A stretch of DNA of 64,000 nucleotides from Chitinophaga pollutisoli (GCF_038396755.1 NZ_CP149822.1:992001-1056000), one strand, 5' to 3'; shown: positions 36,536 through 46,506, numbered from the stretch's first letter. The notes: generated by a model from the sequence alone, not told the origin. Numbers and translations are program-made.

Positions 36536-37074
36536 AGATTCCTGATTTCGAATAAATGTACAAATTCACAGGAAATGATAATCAGATTTTCCACGGATTG
36601 TCTTGTTTTCCTACTGCAACCTGGGCATGTTCCAGAATATATGCGAAAAGTGGTAGAGATTCTACAACATGCAAAATGCATACAAAAACCAACAGGTTTC
36701 CCGGCGGCAGGAGCGGTTACCCGGAGGCCGCGGCCAGGTTCCGTAAATGGGGCACCGTAACCGTCGCTATCCCCGATCTACTTCTGCCTTTATCCACCCC
36801 GCTCCCAGGAAAATCCGCAAACTTTGAAAAATCAGTATATTTTTACGAAGTTTGTAAAGGAAGGGCTGATGCCCTTCATAAATTCCACTATCCGGCCGTT
36901 AAGCGTTAAGTTAGTATGAACAAAATGCCGGTAAGTCAACCAGACGTCGTTTTAATGCTACCTTCATTGTCACATTTGATCAAATACATAATCAGGCACC
37001 TCCTGGAAAGCAAATAAGGTATTCATGTCTTAAAAAAATTTCCTGCTTCTACTCTCACTGCACAAGCAATATAT
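36536..37074. other. Divergent regulatory gap between sigma genes of loci 2 and 3
   Basis: These 539 bp lie between two oppositely directed sigma genes. I see no convincing gene. A 117-codon plus-strand frame at 36556-36909 has no signal, domain or start context. Near matches to the -7 element are present: CACATTTG on the plus strand near 36971 and TGAATTTG on the minus strand near 36568. Both miss one base and lack a -33 partner. Confidence 0.5.
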
Positions 37075-37641
37075 ATGGACACGCAACTAGCAGAGGCATT
37101 ACAATCCGGGGACTACGAGGCATTTGAGCATGTCTTTGAAAGCTATTGGGAAAAAGTATTCTCTTACCTGTCGAAAAAGACGCACAGCACCGAAGCGGCC
37201 AAAGATCTGACCCAACTTGTATTCATAAAACTCTGGAAGTACCGGGACGCCGTATCCGCCGGCATCCCGCTCAATGAACAGATTTTCCGGAAAACCAAAC
37301 AGGTATTCATCGACTGGCTGCGCCAGGAAATGCGCCGCCGGCAGCATATCGCCGGCCCCATGGAGTTGCCGGACGTACAGGGGAACGACACTTCCCACCA
37401 CCGGCTGGAGATCAGGAACGACGTCGCCAATGCCATCCGTTCGCTCCCTCCCAAACGAAAAGAAATCTTCGAACTCAGACATATTTACGGCTATTCCTAT
37501 AAAGAAATCTCCGAACTACTGGGCATTTCCACCAAAACGGTCGACAGCCAGCTCACCAAAGCCAATCTTCAGCTCCGTAAAATCCTGCAGACTGCCATTT
37601 TCTCCGTTGTGCTACAGGATGTTATCAGCCATGTAAAATAA
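37075..37641 (+). CDS. ECF RNA polymerase sigma factor (locus 3)
   Basis: Sigma-70 ECF factor of 188 residues, first gene of locus 3. Region 2: DYEAFEHVFESYWEKVFSYL, TEAAKDLTQLVFIKLWKYRD. Region 4: LPPKRKEIFELRHIYGYSYK, EISELLGISTKTVDSQLTKA. The ATG at 37075 lies close to the start of the open frame and fits the family. The fecR gene follows after 66 nt. Confidence 0.93.
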   Translation: MDTQLAEALQSGDYEAFEHVFESYWEKVFSYLSKKTHSTEAAKDLTQLVFIKLWKYRDAVSAGIPLNEQIFRKTKQVFIDWLRQEMRRRQHIAGPMELPDVQGNDTSHHRLEIRNDVANAIRSLPPKRKEIFELRHIYGYSYKEISELLGISTKTVDSQLTKANLQLRKILQTAIFSVVLQDVISHVK

Positions 37642-37707
37642 TTTTTTTCACCGGGTAGGGAATTATTTCCTGCGCAGCGTACTTATTGATGTAGCTATTG
37701 CCAAGTT

Positions 37708-39026
37708 ATGGACAAACTGGAGCTGATTAAGCAATTTCTGGATAATGCATGCACGGGCGAAGAGGCTGACAGGATAGAAGAAATCCTGGATTCCGAACCC
37801 GGTTTGGCGGACACGCTCCTCCCGCAGGAGGAATGGGATCTGCATGCGATGGCGGCCCCTCCCCGGATGCAGGCCTGAAGCAGGAAATATGGTCCGGCGT
37901 GGAAGCCGCCACGCGAAAAACCGCCCGGCGCCGGACGTTGTACACCGCCCTGGCCGTCGCAGCCGGCATCCTCTTGCTCATTGCCTCCGGGATACATTAC
38001 ATGGGCCGGCAGATCGCCGCACCGGACCACATCTACGCCACGGTTGCCAGCGGCCTGACAGAAGCGGCTTTTAACACGGCTGACCGCGACAGTACGTTCG
38101 CATTGCCGGATGGCTCCTCCGTTACGATGAAGCCGCAAACCTCGATCCAATATCCTGCCGATTTCCGTTCCAACAGAACCATCCGGCTAGTACGCGGCAA
38201 GGCCATTTTCGATGTAACATCCGATCCGGCGCATCCTTTCGTGGTGATTTCCGGCAATATCTCCACCACTGCCCTGGGCACGCGATTCCTGGTGGACCAT
38301 ACCGGTACGAAAGTAAACGTGCAGCTGTTTGAAGGAAAAGTAGCGGTAAAATACCTGGGCAAACAGGTACAGGTATACCCCACCGTGCTGCAGCCGGGCG
38401 AGCAATGCTTCGTGAATACACACCTCGACGGCATCACCGTGGCGCCCGTACCCGCCCGGCAGCTGCGCGCGGAAACCGGCATAACGGGCAACGCCGCCGC
38501 CGGAAAAACCACGCTGCTGACGTTCAACAATGTGCCGCTCAATGATGCATTCGACGTGCTGGGCCAATTATTCCATCAGCCCATCCGCTACGATATCCGC
38601 GACGTGGAAAAGATGTATTTCACCGGGCAGTTTCATGCAGCCGATTCCCTGTCCGACATCCTGCGCATCCTGTCTTCCGTAAACGGATTATTGATCACAC
38701 AACAGGCGGACACCCTGCTGATCACCCGGCCTGCCGCGGAAAGCCGAAAAGCGCCAGCGGAAGAAGGCGGCGCCGCGGGCAAAGTAAGCACCACGAAATT
38801 CACCAATGCTCCGCTGGCGGAAGTGTTCCGCGCGATGGAAGCCGCGTTCGAAATCAGTATAGCTTACAGTCCGCAGGATGTGGCGCACAAATATTTTACG
38901 GGGAATGTTTCGTCCCGGGATGACGTTAACACCATTCTCAACGTCATCTGCAGGACCAACCAATTGCAATTGACCAGGAACGGCGATAAGTTTCAAATCA
39001 CCTATAACAGGCAAACCAACAAATAA
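37708..39026 (+). CDS. FecR-family anti-sigma factor with duplicated STN-like domain (locus 3), interrupted by a frameshift
   Basis: Inner-membrane anti-sigma factor. The cytoplasmic start (MDKLELIKQFLDNACTGEEA) lies in one frame and the rest in another. They join in the GGCCCCTCCCCGG tract (37856-37864); one extra C gives DLHAMAAPSPDAGLKQEIW and a protein of about 439 residues. A helix (LYTALAVAAGILLLIASGIH) precedes FecR motifs (FALPDGSSVTMKPQTSIQYP, IRLVRGKAIFDVTSDPAHPF). Unusually, two STN/DUF4974-like modules follow, near residues 270 (LTFNNVPLNDAFDVLGQLF) and 360 (TKFTNAPLAEVFRAMEAAF), each with a YFTG segment. Its susC partner lacks an STN domain. Confidence 0.88.
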
Positions 39027-39045
39027 TCCTTTAAAAAGACGCTTA

Positions 39046-42000
39046 ATGAAAATCGATCAGAAAATTCTCCGTCTGCGCGGAGGGTGGATGCTATTGCTTT
39101 TTTTGCTTCCGCTGGTCATGCATGCGCAGCAGCATCCCAGGGTAACGGGTGCAGTCCTGGATGATGAATCCGGCCCTATACCAGGCGTGAACGTCATCGT
39201 CCGCAACGACGCGGACTCGCTGCAAAAGTTCGTAGCGGTGACCGACACCAGCGGCATCTTCGTTTTTACGCAGCTGCGCGCCAACGAGCGCTATTCCTTC
39301 AGCTTCTCCCATATCGGATACGAGGCGCAAACGCTCCGCAACCTCCTGCTCAAAGAAGGCGACAACAATTCCATCATGGTGAAGCTGGGCCTGTCTAAAA
39401 ACGCCAAGCTGAACGAAGTGATCGTGGTGGGATATGGTACGCAAAAGAAAGTGAACCTCACGGGATCCGTGGCCGTGGTAGACGGCGCCCGGCTGCAGAA
39501 CCGGCCGGTGACCAATGTTTCCCAGGCGCTCTTCGGCACCGTTCCGGGCGTTACCATCGCATACGGGAACGCCGGTTTTGAGCCCGGAGCCGCCCCTTCC
39601 GTGCAGATACGCGGCCAGGGCAGTCCGTATGTGCTGATCGACGGCACCGCCGGCGATATCACTACCCTGGACCCCAATACCGTCGAAAGCATTTCCATCC
39701 TGAAGGACGCCGCCGCCGCCGCGATTTATGGCGCGAGGGCGCCTTACGGGGTACTCCTGATCACCACCAAATCCGGCAAGCTGAACCAGCGGCCGCAGGT
39801 GGATTTCTCTTTCAACGGCGGGCCTACCTCCATCATCCGCAAACCCCGTATGGTGGATTCCTATACGTTCGTGCGGGCCATTAATGAAATGCACGACAAC
39901 CAGGGCGTGGCGCGGCTGTTCGCAGAAAGCACCATCGACCGCATCATCGCCCGCATCAGCGATCCCAGCCTGCCGGAGACGGTCCCGGACCCCAACAATC
40001 CCTCCAAATGGTCCGCTTACCAGCTATCCAACGGCAATAACGACTGGATCGACGTGCACTATGGATTCGGCTTCCGTACGCAGGAGAACCTGTCTGTCCG
40101 CGGCGGATCCAAAGACATCGGGTACTTCATTTCCGCCGGACATGCCTCGGAAAAAGGCCCGTTAAAGATGGTGGACGACAAATACAACCGTTACAACCTC
40201 ACGGCCAAACTGGATGCGAATATCAACAACTGGTGGAAGCTCAGTTCCAACACCCGCATCACCAACGAAGTGCGCGACAGGCCCATTTACAACGGCGAAG
40301 GCGGCTATGGCATGCTCATCCACCAGATCTTCCGGACGCATCCGGAAGTGTTCCTCAAATCCCCCAACGGGCATTATTCCCAGTTATCGCGGGTGCCGCA
40401 AATGCGGGCCGGATATGATCAGTTCACGGATAATAACCTCATGCAGCGCATCGCCACCGAAATCAGGCCGCTGAAGAACTGGAGCATCAATGCCGACTAT
40501 TCCATCGACTACACCGTCAACAACGGTGAAGGCGTGAACCTGGTGGCGTTTGAAGACCAGGTCGACGGCACCCTGGTGCCCATCTCGCTGACTGTTCCTT
40601 CATCCATTTCTAAAAATAAAGCCAACGTAACCTACAAAGCGTTGAACATCTTTTCTTCCTGGAAGCCGGTGATTGCGCGGGACCACCAGGTGGAAGTGAT
40701 GCTGGGTTACCAGCAGGAATCGAATAAATACGATTACCTCAGTGGTTTGAAAAGAGAACTGATCACTTCGGAAGTGCCTTCCATCACCACCGCCACGGGC
40801 GATATGCAGGCATTCGACAACCTGAGCCATTGGGCTACCCTGGGATATTTCGCCAGGCTGAATTACAATTACCGGAACCGGTACCTGCTGGAATCGAATG
40901 TCCGCTATGATGGTACGTCGAAGTTTGCGGATGGTAAACGCTGGGGATTTTTCCCTTCCGTGTCTGCCGGCTGGAACGTTTCCCAGGAGAAATTCTGGCA
41001 ATCATTGGCGGCGCACGTTCCTTACCTGAAGCTGAAAGCGTCGTGGGGGATGTTAGGCAACCAGAGCGTGTCCGCATACCAGGACCTGGCGCTGATCGGC
41101 GTCAATACCAACCTCGGCTGGATCCTCAACGGCAAGCGCCCCGCCTATACCGGTTCTCCCAACCTGATCAACCGCTACCTGACCTGGGAATCCTCCAAAA
41201 CGACGAACGCCGGCGTGGAGATTGGCCTTTTCCAGAACAAGCTGCAGGTGGAATTCGAATACTACCAGCGCCTGACTTTCGACCGCCTGGGCCCCGCCAA
41301 AGCGCAGCCCCTGGTGCTCGGCGCCTCCGTTCCGCAGGAAAACAACTCCGAGCTGAAGACGCAGGGCTGGGACCTCGGCATCACCTACAAAGGGAAAATC
41401 GGCAGTGATTTCGCCTTCTCCGTGTCTGCGAATGTTTTCGATTACTTCAACGTAGTAACCAAATACCCCAACCCTACTGGTATCCTGACGACCGACTATG
41501 CCGGCAAGCGCGTGGGCGAGATTTGGGGATATGAAACCGTGGGGCTGATCGGAACGGCGGAACTGGCGAAAACGATCACCGACACTAAATCGCAGAGCTT
41601 CATCAACGGCCAGGTCTGGCGGACGGGAGATGTCCAGTACCGCGACCTGAATGACGACAAGATGATCAACAACGGGAAGAATACGGTAACGGATCATGGC
41701 GACCTGCGCATCATCGGCAACTCGACGGCCAGGTACCAGTATGGCCTCAATCTGACCGCGAACTACAGGAACTTCGACCTCGGTGCGTTCTTCCAGGGTA
41801 TCGGCAAACGCGACCTCTGGCTGACGGGCAATATCTTCTGGGGATTCAATCAATGGAACCAGTCGAGCCTGTTCCCGCATCATATGGACTATTACCGCGA
41901 TGCCGAAGCGTCGACCTATTCCGGTCTGGGCGTGAACGAAGGCGCGTATTTCCCGCGGCCTTACAGTAACGCCGCGCAGTACCTGAAAAACCAGCAGGTG

Positions 42001-42255
42001 CAGACGCGATACCTGCAGAACGGCGCTTACATCCGTTTGAAAAACGTGCAGATCGGGTATACATTGCCTGCATCGGTGCTGCATACGATAAGGCTGAAGC
42101 GGGCAAGGTTCTATTTCTCGGGCGAGAATATCTGGACCAACACCAAACTGCCTGTAGGCTTCGATCCTGAAACGGCCGCCCTCGGCGAGTTCGGCGCAGG
42201 CAAGAGCATGTTTACGCAGGCCATCTGGGCTTTCGGGCTCAACGTTTCGTTCTAA
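39046..42255 (+). CDS. SusC/RagA-family TonB-dependent transporter without STN domain (locus 3)
   Basis: Outer-membrane importer of 1069 residues. The signal peptide (MLLLFLLPLVMHAQ core) leads directly to a carboxypeptidase-regulatory-like domain (VTGAVLDDESGPIPGVNVIV), then the plug (NEVIVVGYGTQKKVNLTGSV, YVLIDGTAGDITTLDPNTVE, LKDAAAAAIYGARAPYGVLL) and a full barrel ending FGLNVSF. There is no STN domain, unlike the three other SusC proteins here. It begins 19 nt after fecR and is followed by susD after 49 nt. The adjacent sulfatases hint at a sulfated ligand; this is inference. Confidence 0.95.
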   Translation: MKIDQKILRLRGGWMLLLFLLPLVMHAQQHPRVTGAVLDDESGPIPGVNVIVRNDADSLQKFVAVTDTSGIFVFTQLRANERYSFSFSHIGYEAQTLRNLLLKEGDNNSIMVKLGLSKNAKLNEVIVVGYGTQKKVNLTGSVAVVDGARLQNRPVTNVSQALFGTVPGVTIAYGNAGFEPGAAPSVQIRGQGSPYVLIDGTAGDITTLDPNTVESISILKDAAAAAIYGARAPYGVLLITTKSGKLNQRPQVDFSFNGGPTSIIRKPRMVDSYTFVRAINEMHDNQGVARLFAESTIDRIIARISDPSLPETVPDPNNPSKWSAYQLSNGNNDWIDVHYGFGFRTQENLSVRGGSKDIGYFISAGHASEKGPLKMVDDKYNRYNLTAKLDANINNWWKLSSNTRITNEVRDRPIYNGEGGYGMLIHQIFRTHPEVFLKSPNGHYSQLSRVPQMRAGYDQFTDNNLMQRIATEIRPLKNWSINADYSIDYTVNNGEGVNLVAFEDQVDGTLVPISLTVPSSISKNKANVTYKALNIFSSWKPVIARDHQVEVMLGYQQESNKYDYLSGLKRELITSEVPSITTATGDMQAFDNLSHWATLGYFARLNYNYRNRYLLESNVRYDGTSKFADGKRWGFFPSVSAGWNVSQEKFWQSLAAHVPYLKLKASWGMLGNQSVSAYQDLALIGVNTNLGWILNGKRPAYTGSPNLINRYLTWESSKTTNAGVEIGLFQNKLQVEFEYYQRLTFDRLGPAKAQPLVLGASVPQENNSELKTQGWDLGITYKGKIGSDFAFSVSANVFDYFNVVTKYPNPTGILTTDYAGKRVGEIWGYETVGLIGTAELAKTITDTKSQSFINGQVWRTGDVQYRDLNDDKMINNGKNTVTDHGDLRIIGNSTARYQYGLNLTANYRNFDLGAFFQGIGKRDLWLTGNIFWGFNQWNQSSLFPHHMDYYRDAEASTYSGLGVNEGAYFPRPYSNAAQYLKNQQVQTRYLQNGAYIRLKNVQIGYTLPASVLHTIRLKRARFYFSGENIWTNTKLPVGFDPETAALGEFGAGKSMFTQAIWAFGLNVSF

Positions 42256-42304
42256 ACCGCAATGCGATTGCGGCCAATCATTACAGACCCTTCAATTCAT
42301 AGTC

Positions 42305-44068
42305 ATGAAAAAATACCTGATCTTCCTATCGGCATGCAGCGCACTGCTCACGGTAGCTTCCTGCACCGGGGATTTCCTGGATAGGCCACCATTAACCCAG
42401 ATAGAAAATGAGGCTTACTGGAAAACGGCGAGCGACCTGGAGAAATATACTTTGCAATTTTATCCCGACTTCCCCTCGTTCGGCGTAGTCGGCAGCTATA
42501 TGGGATTGATCGGCTGGGACGGCACCCGTGGATCGGATGTACAGATTTCGGCTTCGCCGGCCACCTTGTGGAACGGCACCAATCAACCGGTAACAGCCGG
42601 CGGCAACTGGACCTGGACGAAGATCCGGAGCGTCAATGTCTTCTTCGAAAATTATGCGAAGTGTAAAGACCCGCTGGTAAAATACCAGCAGTTCCTCGGG
42701 GAAGCCCATTTCTTCAAGGCCTGGTATTATTTCGAAAAAGTGAGGGCATACGGCGATGTGCCCTGGTATACGACGCCGCTGGAGATGGACGATCCCGCGC
42801 TCTACAAACCACGCGACCCGCGCACCCAGGTAGTGGATTCCATCCTGTGGCACCTCGACAAAGCCGTGGAAAACCTGAATCCGCTAAAGAGCAGCGACGG
42901 CGGGAACAACAGGCTCACGAAAGAAGCGGCGCTGCTGTTCAAATCGAGGGTAGCGTTGTATGAAGGCACCTGGCAGAAATATCACCGCGGCACCGAATTC
43001 GGTACGGAAGGCGCCGACCCGGGAAAATACCTGCGGGCTGCCGTGAACGCCGCGGAAGAGCTGATGAAACCCGTGTATAACTTAACGCTTTTTTCGACCG
43101 GGGATCCGGAGAATGATTACCGCGTGTTGTTCTCGCTGATCAATCAATCCGGCAATAAGGAAGTTATCCTCTGGAAGGCGTATGCCGTCAATCTCCAGCT
43201 ATCCCATTCCTTCCAGATCTACGTATCCGACCGTACCGCAGGTATTTCCATGACCATGCAGCAGGTGTATCAATATCTCGACAGGAACGGAAATGCTTAT
43301 GACTATTTCAATACCGGCAAGACGGTGAAAGGCAATGCCTTCCTGACGAAAATAGCAACGGAATGCGATCCCCGCCTGTCACAGACCATATGGGTACCGG
43401 GCGGTGTGATGTGGGACAATAGTTTCGGGAAAGGAGTTTTCACGTTCCCTTACCTCGACAAATCCGGCGAAACGCTGAATAATACGGGGTTCCAGATCAG
43501 GAAGGGAAATGACCCCAAAGACCCGCAGGCAGGCAGTGGCGTTTCCTGGAATACCAGCTGTGAAACGGGCGCGATCGTGTTCCGTTATGCAGAGGCGTTG
43601 CTGAATTACGCCGAAGCCAAGGCGGAACTGCAGGAAGCCGTGGATTACAACAAATCGGTCAACCTGCTGAGAAGCCGGGCTGGCATGCCCGCATTCAAGG
43701 TGCAGGGTGATCCTAACCGGTTGCAATACGCGGATTATGGTTACCCCTTGTCGGACGAGTTACACGAGATCCGGCGTGAGCGCGCGGTGGAACTGGGGGC
43801 CGAGGGTTTCCGGTACGACGATATCCGGCGATGGGCCGCGCATAAGCTGATGAAAGGCAAACGCCCGAAAGGTTATCCTTTCGACAAAGACGAATGGACG
43901 GGCAAGAAAATCAATTACGCCCCGGATGCGGATGGATTCCTGGACCCGTTTGCCACCGCCATTCCCAATGGGTATGGGTTCAATGAAAAAAGGGATTATC
44001 TTGAATGTATTCCGCTCAACGAGATCACTTTGAATCCTAAACTCCAACCTAATAATCCTGGCTGGTAA
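42305..44068 (+). CDS. SusD/RagB-family outer-membrane lipoprotein (locus 3)
   Basis: Ligand-binding lipoprotein of 587 residues. The signal MKKYLIFLSACSALLTVASC ends at a lipobox Cys, followed by TGDFLDRPPLTQIENEAYWK. Family segments: FLGEAHFFKAWYYFEKVRAY (helical repeat), RYAEALLNYAEAKAELQEA, ELHEIRRERAVELGAEGFRY, and the final CIPLNEITLNPKLQPNNPGW. It is longer than the SusD proteins of the other loci, within the normal range of the RagB/SusD family. It lies between susC and the metallophosphoesterase gene, 22 nt before the latter. Confidence 0.95.
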   Translation: MKKYLIFLSACSALLTVASCTGDFLDRPPLTQIENEAYWKTASDLEKYTLQFYPDFPSFGVVGSYMGLIGWDGTRGSDVQISASPATLWNGTNQPVTAGGNWTWTKIRSVNVFFENYAKCKDPLVKYQQFLGEAHFFKAWYYFEKVRAYGDVPWYTTPLEMDDPALYKPRDPRTQVVDSILWHLDKAVENLNPLKSSDGGNNRLTKEAALLFKSRVALYEGTWQKYHRGTEFGTEGADPGKYLRAAVNAAEELMKPVYNLTLFSTGDPENDYRVLFSLINQSGNKEVILWKAYAVNLQLSHSFQIYVSDRTAGISMTMQQVYQYLDRNGNAYDYFNTGKTVKGNAFLTKIATECDPRLSQTIWVPGGVMWDNSFGKGVFTFPYLDKSGETLNNTGFQIRKGNDPKDPQAGSGVSWNTSCETGAIVFRYAEALLNYAEAKAELQEAVDYNKSVNLLRSRAGMPAFKVQGDPNRLQYADYGYPLSDELHEIRRERAVELGAEGFRYDDIRRWAAHKLMKGKRPKGYPFDKDEWTGKKINYAPDADGFLDPFATAIPNGYGFNEKRDYLECIPLNEITLNPKLQPNNPGW

Positions 44069-44090
44069 CCAGCCGACAAATCATATATCC

Positions 44091-44972
44091 ATGCAAATTA
44101 TCACCAGATGCGCTGCTATTCTGATGCTGTTGCTGGGGGCCCTGCGCAGCGAGGGGCAGGTCATCCGTTTCGGGGTGATTGCCGACATCCAGTACGCGGA
44201 CGCGGATACCCGGGGAACGCGGCTGTACCGCTATTCCGTGCAGAAGCTGAAAACGGCCGTTGCGGACCTGAACAAGCAAAAGCTACCCTTCCTCATTAAC
44301 CTGGGGGATGTCGTAGACCGCAACCCGGCCGATTTCGCGCCTGTACTGGAAGCGCTCCGGAAGTTCCGGCGGCCGGTGTACAATACAACCGGTAATCATG
44401 ATTATCACGGGATCACATCGAACGATTCCCTGTATCGTTTGCTGGATATGCCTGCCGAATATTACGCATTCAAAAAGGGCAACTGGCGTTTCATCATGCT
44501 GAACACGAATGAAGTAGCGGCATATGCCAATGTGAAAGGTACACCGCGTGAGCAGGAGCTGCGGGAAATGATGGAAAAGATCAAGGAACGGAAGGGGCGC
44601 AACGGCGCGGAGTATAACGGCGGGATCAGCAGCGCGCAAATGAACTGGCTGCAGGGCCAGCTGGAAGACGCGCAGCAAAAGGGAGAACTGGTGTTGGTGC
44701 TGTCCCATCACCCATTGGGTTGCGCCACGGGGCTGACCGCCCTGAACGACCAGGAAATCGTTGCCCTGCTGGCGAAATACAGCAGCGTCAAAGCACTGAT
44801 ATCCGGCCATCACCACGCGGGCGCATTCTGTATGGTCGGCAAGCTGCCCTGCATCGTACTGGAAGGCATGGTGGAGACGGACGAGAACTCCTACGGCACC
44901 ATTGCGCTGCATCCGGATAAGCTGGTGATTACCGGCAGCGGCCGGATGACGTCCCGGACGGTTCAATTTTAA
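44091..44972 (+). CDS. Calcineurin-like metallophosphoesterase (ADPRM-like)
   Basis: Exported metal-dependent phosphoesterase of 293 residues with a signal peptide (MQIITRCAAILMLLLGALRS). The dimetal motifs are complete: FGVIADIQYAD, LGDVVDR, TGNHDYH, LSHHPLG and SGHHHAG. The ADIQYAD start followed by RYSVQKLKTAVADLN is typical of the manganese-dependent ADP-ribose/CDP-alcohol diphosphatase (ADPRM) branch. Its substrate here is unknown; it may remove phosphate from an imported compound. It is the last gene of locus 3 and is followed by two hairpins. Confidence 0.88.
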   Translation: MQIITRCAAILMLLLGALRSEGQVIRFGVIADIQYADADTRGTRLYRYSVQKLKTAVADLNKQKLPFLINLGDVVDRNPADFAPVLEALRKFRRPVYNTTGNHDYHGITSNDSLYRLLDMPAEYYAFKKGNWRFIMLNTNEVAAYANVKGTPREQELREMMEKIKERKGRNGAEYNGGISSAQMNWLQGQLEDAQQKGELVLVLSHHPLGCATGLTALNDQEIVALLAKYSSVKALISGHHHAGAFCMVGKLPCIVLEGMVETDENSYGTIALHPDKLVITGSGRMTSRTVQF

Positions 44973-44983
44973 CACAGGCATAG

Positions 44984-45010
44984 TGCCCGGAACAAGTTCA
45001 GCTCCGGGCA
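44984..45010 (+). repeat. Acceptor-stem-like inverted repeat after the phosphoesterase gene
   Basis: TGCCCGGA (44984-44991) is the exact reverse complement of TCCGGGCA (45003-45010), with 11 nt between. It resembles the tRNA-Leu acceptor stem GCCCAGA/TCTGGGCA with one compensatory pair change (A-T to G-C). Confidence 0.6.
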
Positions 45011-45052
45011 ATCGAAAAAAGACAAATCGGTTTAGGCTGATTTGTCTTTTTT
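44997..45052. repeat. Right copy of the 56-bp near-repeat, including a bidirectional terminator
   Basis: Aligns without gaps to 24431-24486 with 50 of 56 identities; the last 30 bases are identical. A perfect 14-bp stem (45015-45028 with 45039-45052) has A6 and T6-T7 flanks, so it also ends both the locus 3 operon and the convergent sulfatase operon. Confidence 0.85.
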
Positions 45053-45100
45053 TATTTTCACTACATCTCCTCTTTACAACCCGGCGTTAATTTCACTTCT

Positions 45101-46477
45101 CTATTCATCCCCCCGCACCACATCAGGGCTAGTTTTCAACTTTGGAAGCGCCCTGTACCAGCCGAGCAATTTACTCTTCAACTGCGCTGCGGTGGCGGGG
45201 TGCATGGTGGCGATATTATTTTGCTCTGATGGATCTTTCCCCAGATCATATAGCTCTTCAGAAGAGGAATCAGCGTTCACCAGCAACTTCCATTTTCCGT
45301 CGCGGATAGCCAGCGACGGGCTGCGGTTGCGACCGTTCGGATACTTGAAAGCCGAGTCGTTACGGCCGTATTCCCAGAAAAATGTGCGATGTTTCGACGA
45401 TGGCTCGCCCAATAGAACGCCTGCCCGGTCTGTCCCGTCGGTTTTGGGCAGTTTTTTAGCCGGTATGCCTGCTATCCGGCAGAAAGTCGGCAACAGGTCG
45501 GTAGCGTTCAGCAGGGAGGTGCTGTCAACCTGCCCGGCGCGAATACTGCCGGGTTGCCAGGCAATCAGGGGCATCCGTATCCCGCCTTCGTATAGCGACA
45601 GTTTCGTGCCCCGGAATTTCCCGGAACGGAAACCGAAAGTCGGCAATGCGCCATTGTCGGAAGTAAACACGACCAGCGTCTGCTGATCTATCCCCAATTG
45701 CTTCAGGCCATCCAAAAAACGGCCGATTTGCTTGTCGTATTCCGCCAGCACCGCTTCGAACTGCCGTTGGCTTTCCCCGCCTTTCGGCATCCTGTCCATG
45801 CTCGTTTCATCCGGCACCCAGGGCGTATGCACATCGTCCGGCCAAAGGTTGATGAAACAGGGCTTGCCTTTATTGGCTGCCAGGAAAGCGAGCGCCCGGT
45901 CAACGAAATAAGCCGTGCGATCCCAGCGCTTCACGCTGTCTGGTTTTGACCATATCCAGTTGCCGGAAGTCAGCAAGGGATCGGGATCCGGACTTTCCCA
46001 GGTACTACTGTACGCATCGAATCCATATGCGGTGATGGAAGGCGCATTTTTAACGTCCCTTCCCCCGCCGAGGTGCCATTTCCCGAAATGGGCGGTACGG
46101 TACCCCGCGCTTTTCAGTAACCGCGCAATGGAAGGCGCTTCTGCCCGGAGAAAGTCGGCCTGTTCACAGGCCGTGTTACCCTTTCTCGTTTGGAGGTAAC
46201 TGGTCAGGTTCCACCTGGCGGGATAACTGCCGGTCAGGATACCCGCCCTGGACGGGGAGCAAATCGGGGATGCGCTGTAATACTGGGTGAAGCGGGCTCC
46301 TTCCGCGGCCATCCGGTCCAGGTTGGGAGTTTGAGGGCCAGTGCCGCCATAACAACTGATATCCGCCGATCCCATATCGTCCGTAAGGATGAGGATGATA
46401 TGGGGTTGCTGTTGCGCGCCGGCCAGAAGGGCGTACATGCATAGCGAGGTGGTGATAAGCAGGGATTTTATACGCAT
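45101..46477 (-). CDS. Sulfatase, cysteine type
   Basis: Exported sulfate-ester hydrolase of 458 residues with signal MRIKSLLITTSLCMYALLAG. The metal site LILTDDMGSADISCYGG and the formylglycine motif CSPSRAGILTGSYP (Cys as the residue converted by FGE-type enzymes) are intact. FGKWHLGGGRD, VVFTSDNGALPTFG and the late DLGKDPSEQNNIA segment complete the alkaline-phosphatase-like fold. The substrate type (arylsulfatase or glycan sulfatase) cannot be read. It runs with the next sulfatase (29 nt apart) and faces locus 3 tail to tail. No maturation enzyme (FGE or anSME) is encoded in the window. Confidence 0.93.
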   Translation of the reverse strand: MRIKSLLITTSLCMYALLAGAQQQPHIILILTDDMGSADISCYGGTGPQTPNLDRMAAEGARFTQYYSASPICSPSRAGILTGSYPARWNLTSYLQTRKGNTACEQADFLRAEAPSIARLLKSAGYRTAHFGKWHLGGGRDVKNAPSITAYGFDAYSSTWESPDPDPLLTSGNWIWSKPDSVKRWDRTAYFVDRALAFLAANKGKPCFINLWPDDVHTPWVPDETSMDRMPKGGESQRQFEAVLAEYDKQIGRFLDGLKQLGIDQQTLVVFTSDNGALPTFGFRSGKFRGTKLSLYEGGIRMPLIAWQPGSIRAGQVDSTSLLNATDLLPTFCRIAGIPAKKLPKTDGTDRAGVLLGEPSSKHRTFFWEYGRNDSAFKYPNGRNRSPSLAIRDGKWKLLVNADSSSEELYDLGKDPSEQNNIATMHPATAAQLKSKLLGWYRALPKLKTSPDVVRGDE

Positions 46478-46506
46478 GAGGCTTTATTTTTTGAGTTACA
46501 ATCCGC

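Noticed and set aside
36556..36909. 117-codon plus-strand frame in the gap between the two sigma genes
   Set aside because: No signal, domain or ribosome-binding context; it overlaps the region that must contain two divergent promoters.
24487..44996. Proven integrative element between the 56-bp near-repeats
   Set aside because: No integrase, relaxase, transposase or phage gene lies in the interval, so it is listed only as a possible scar.
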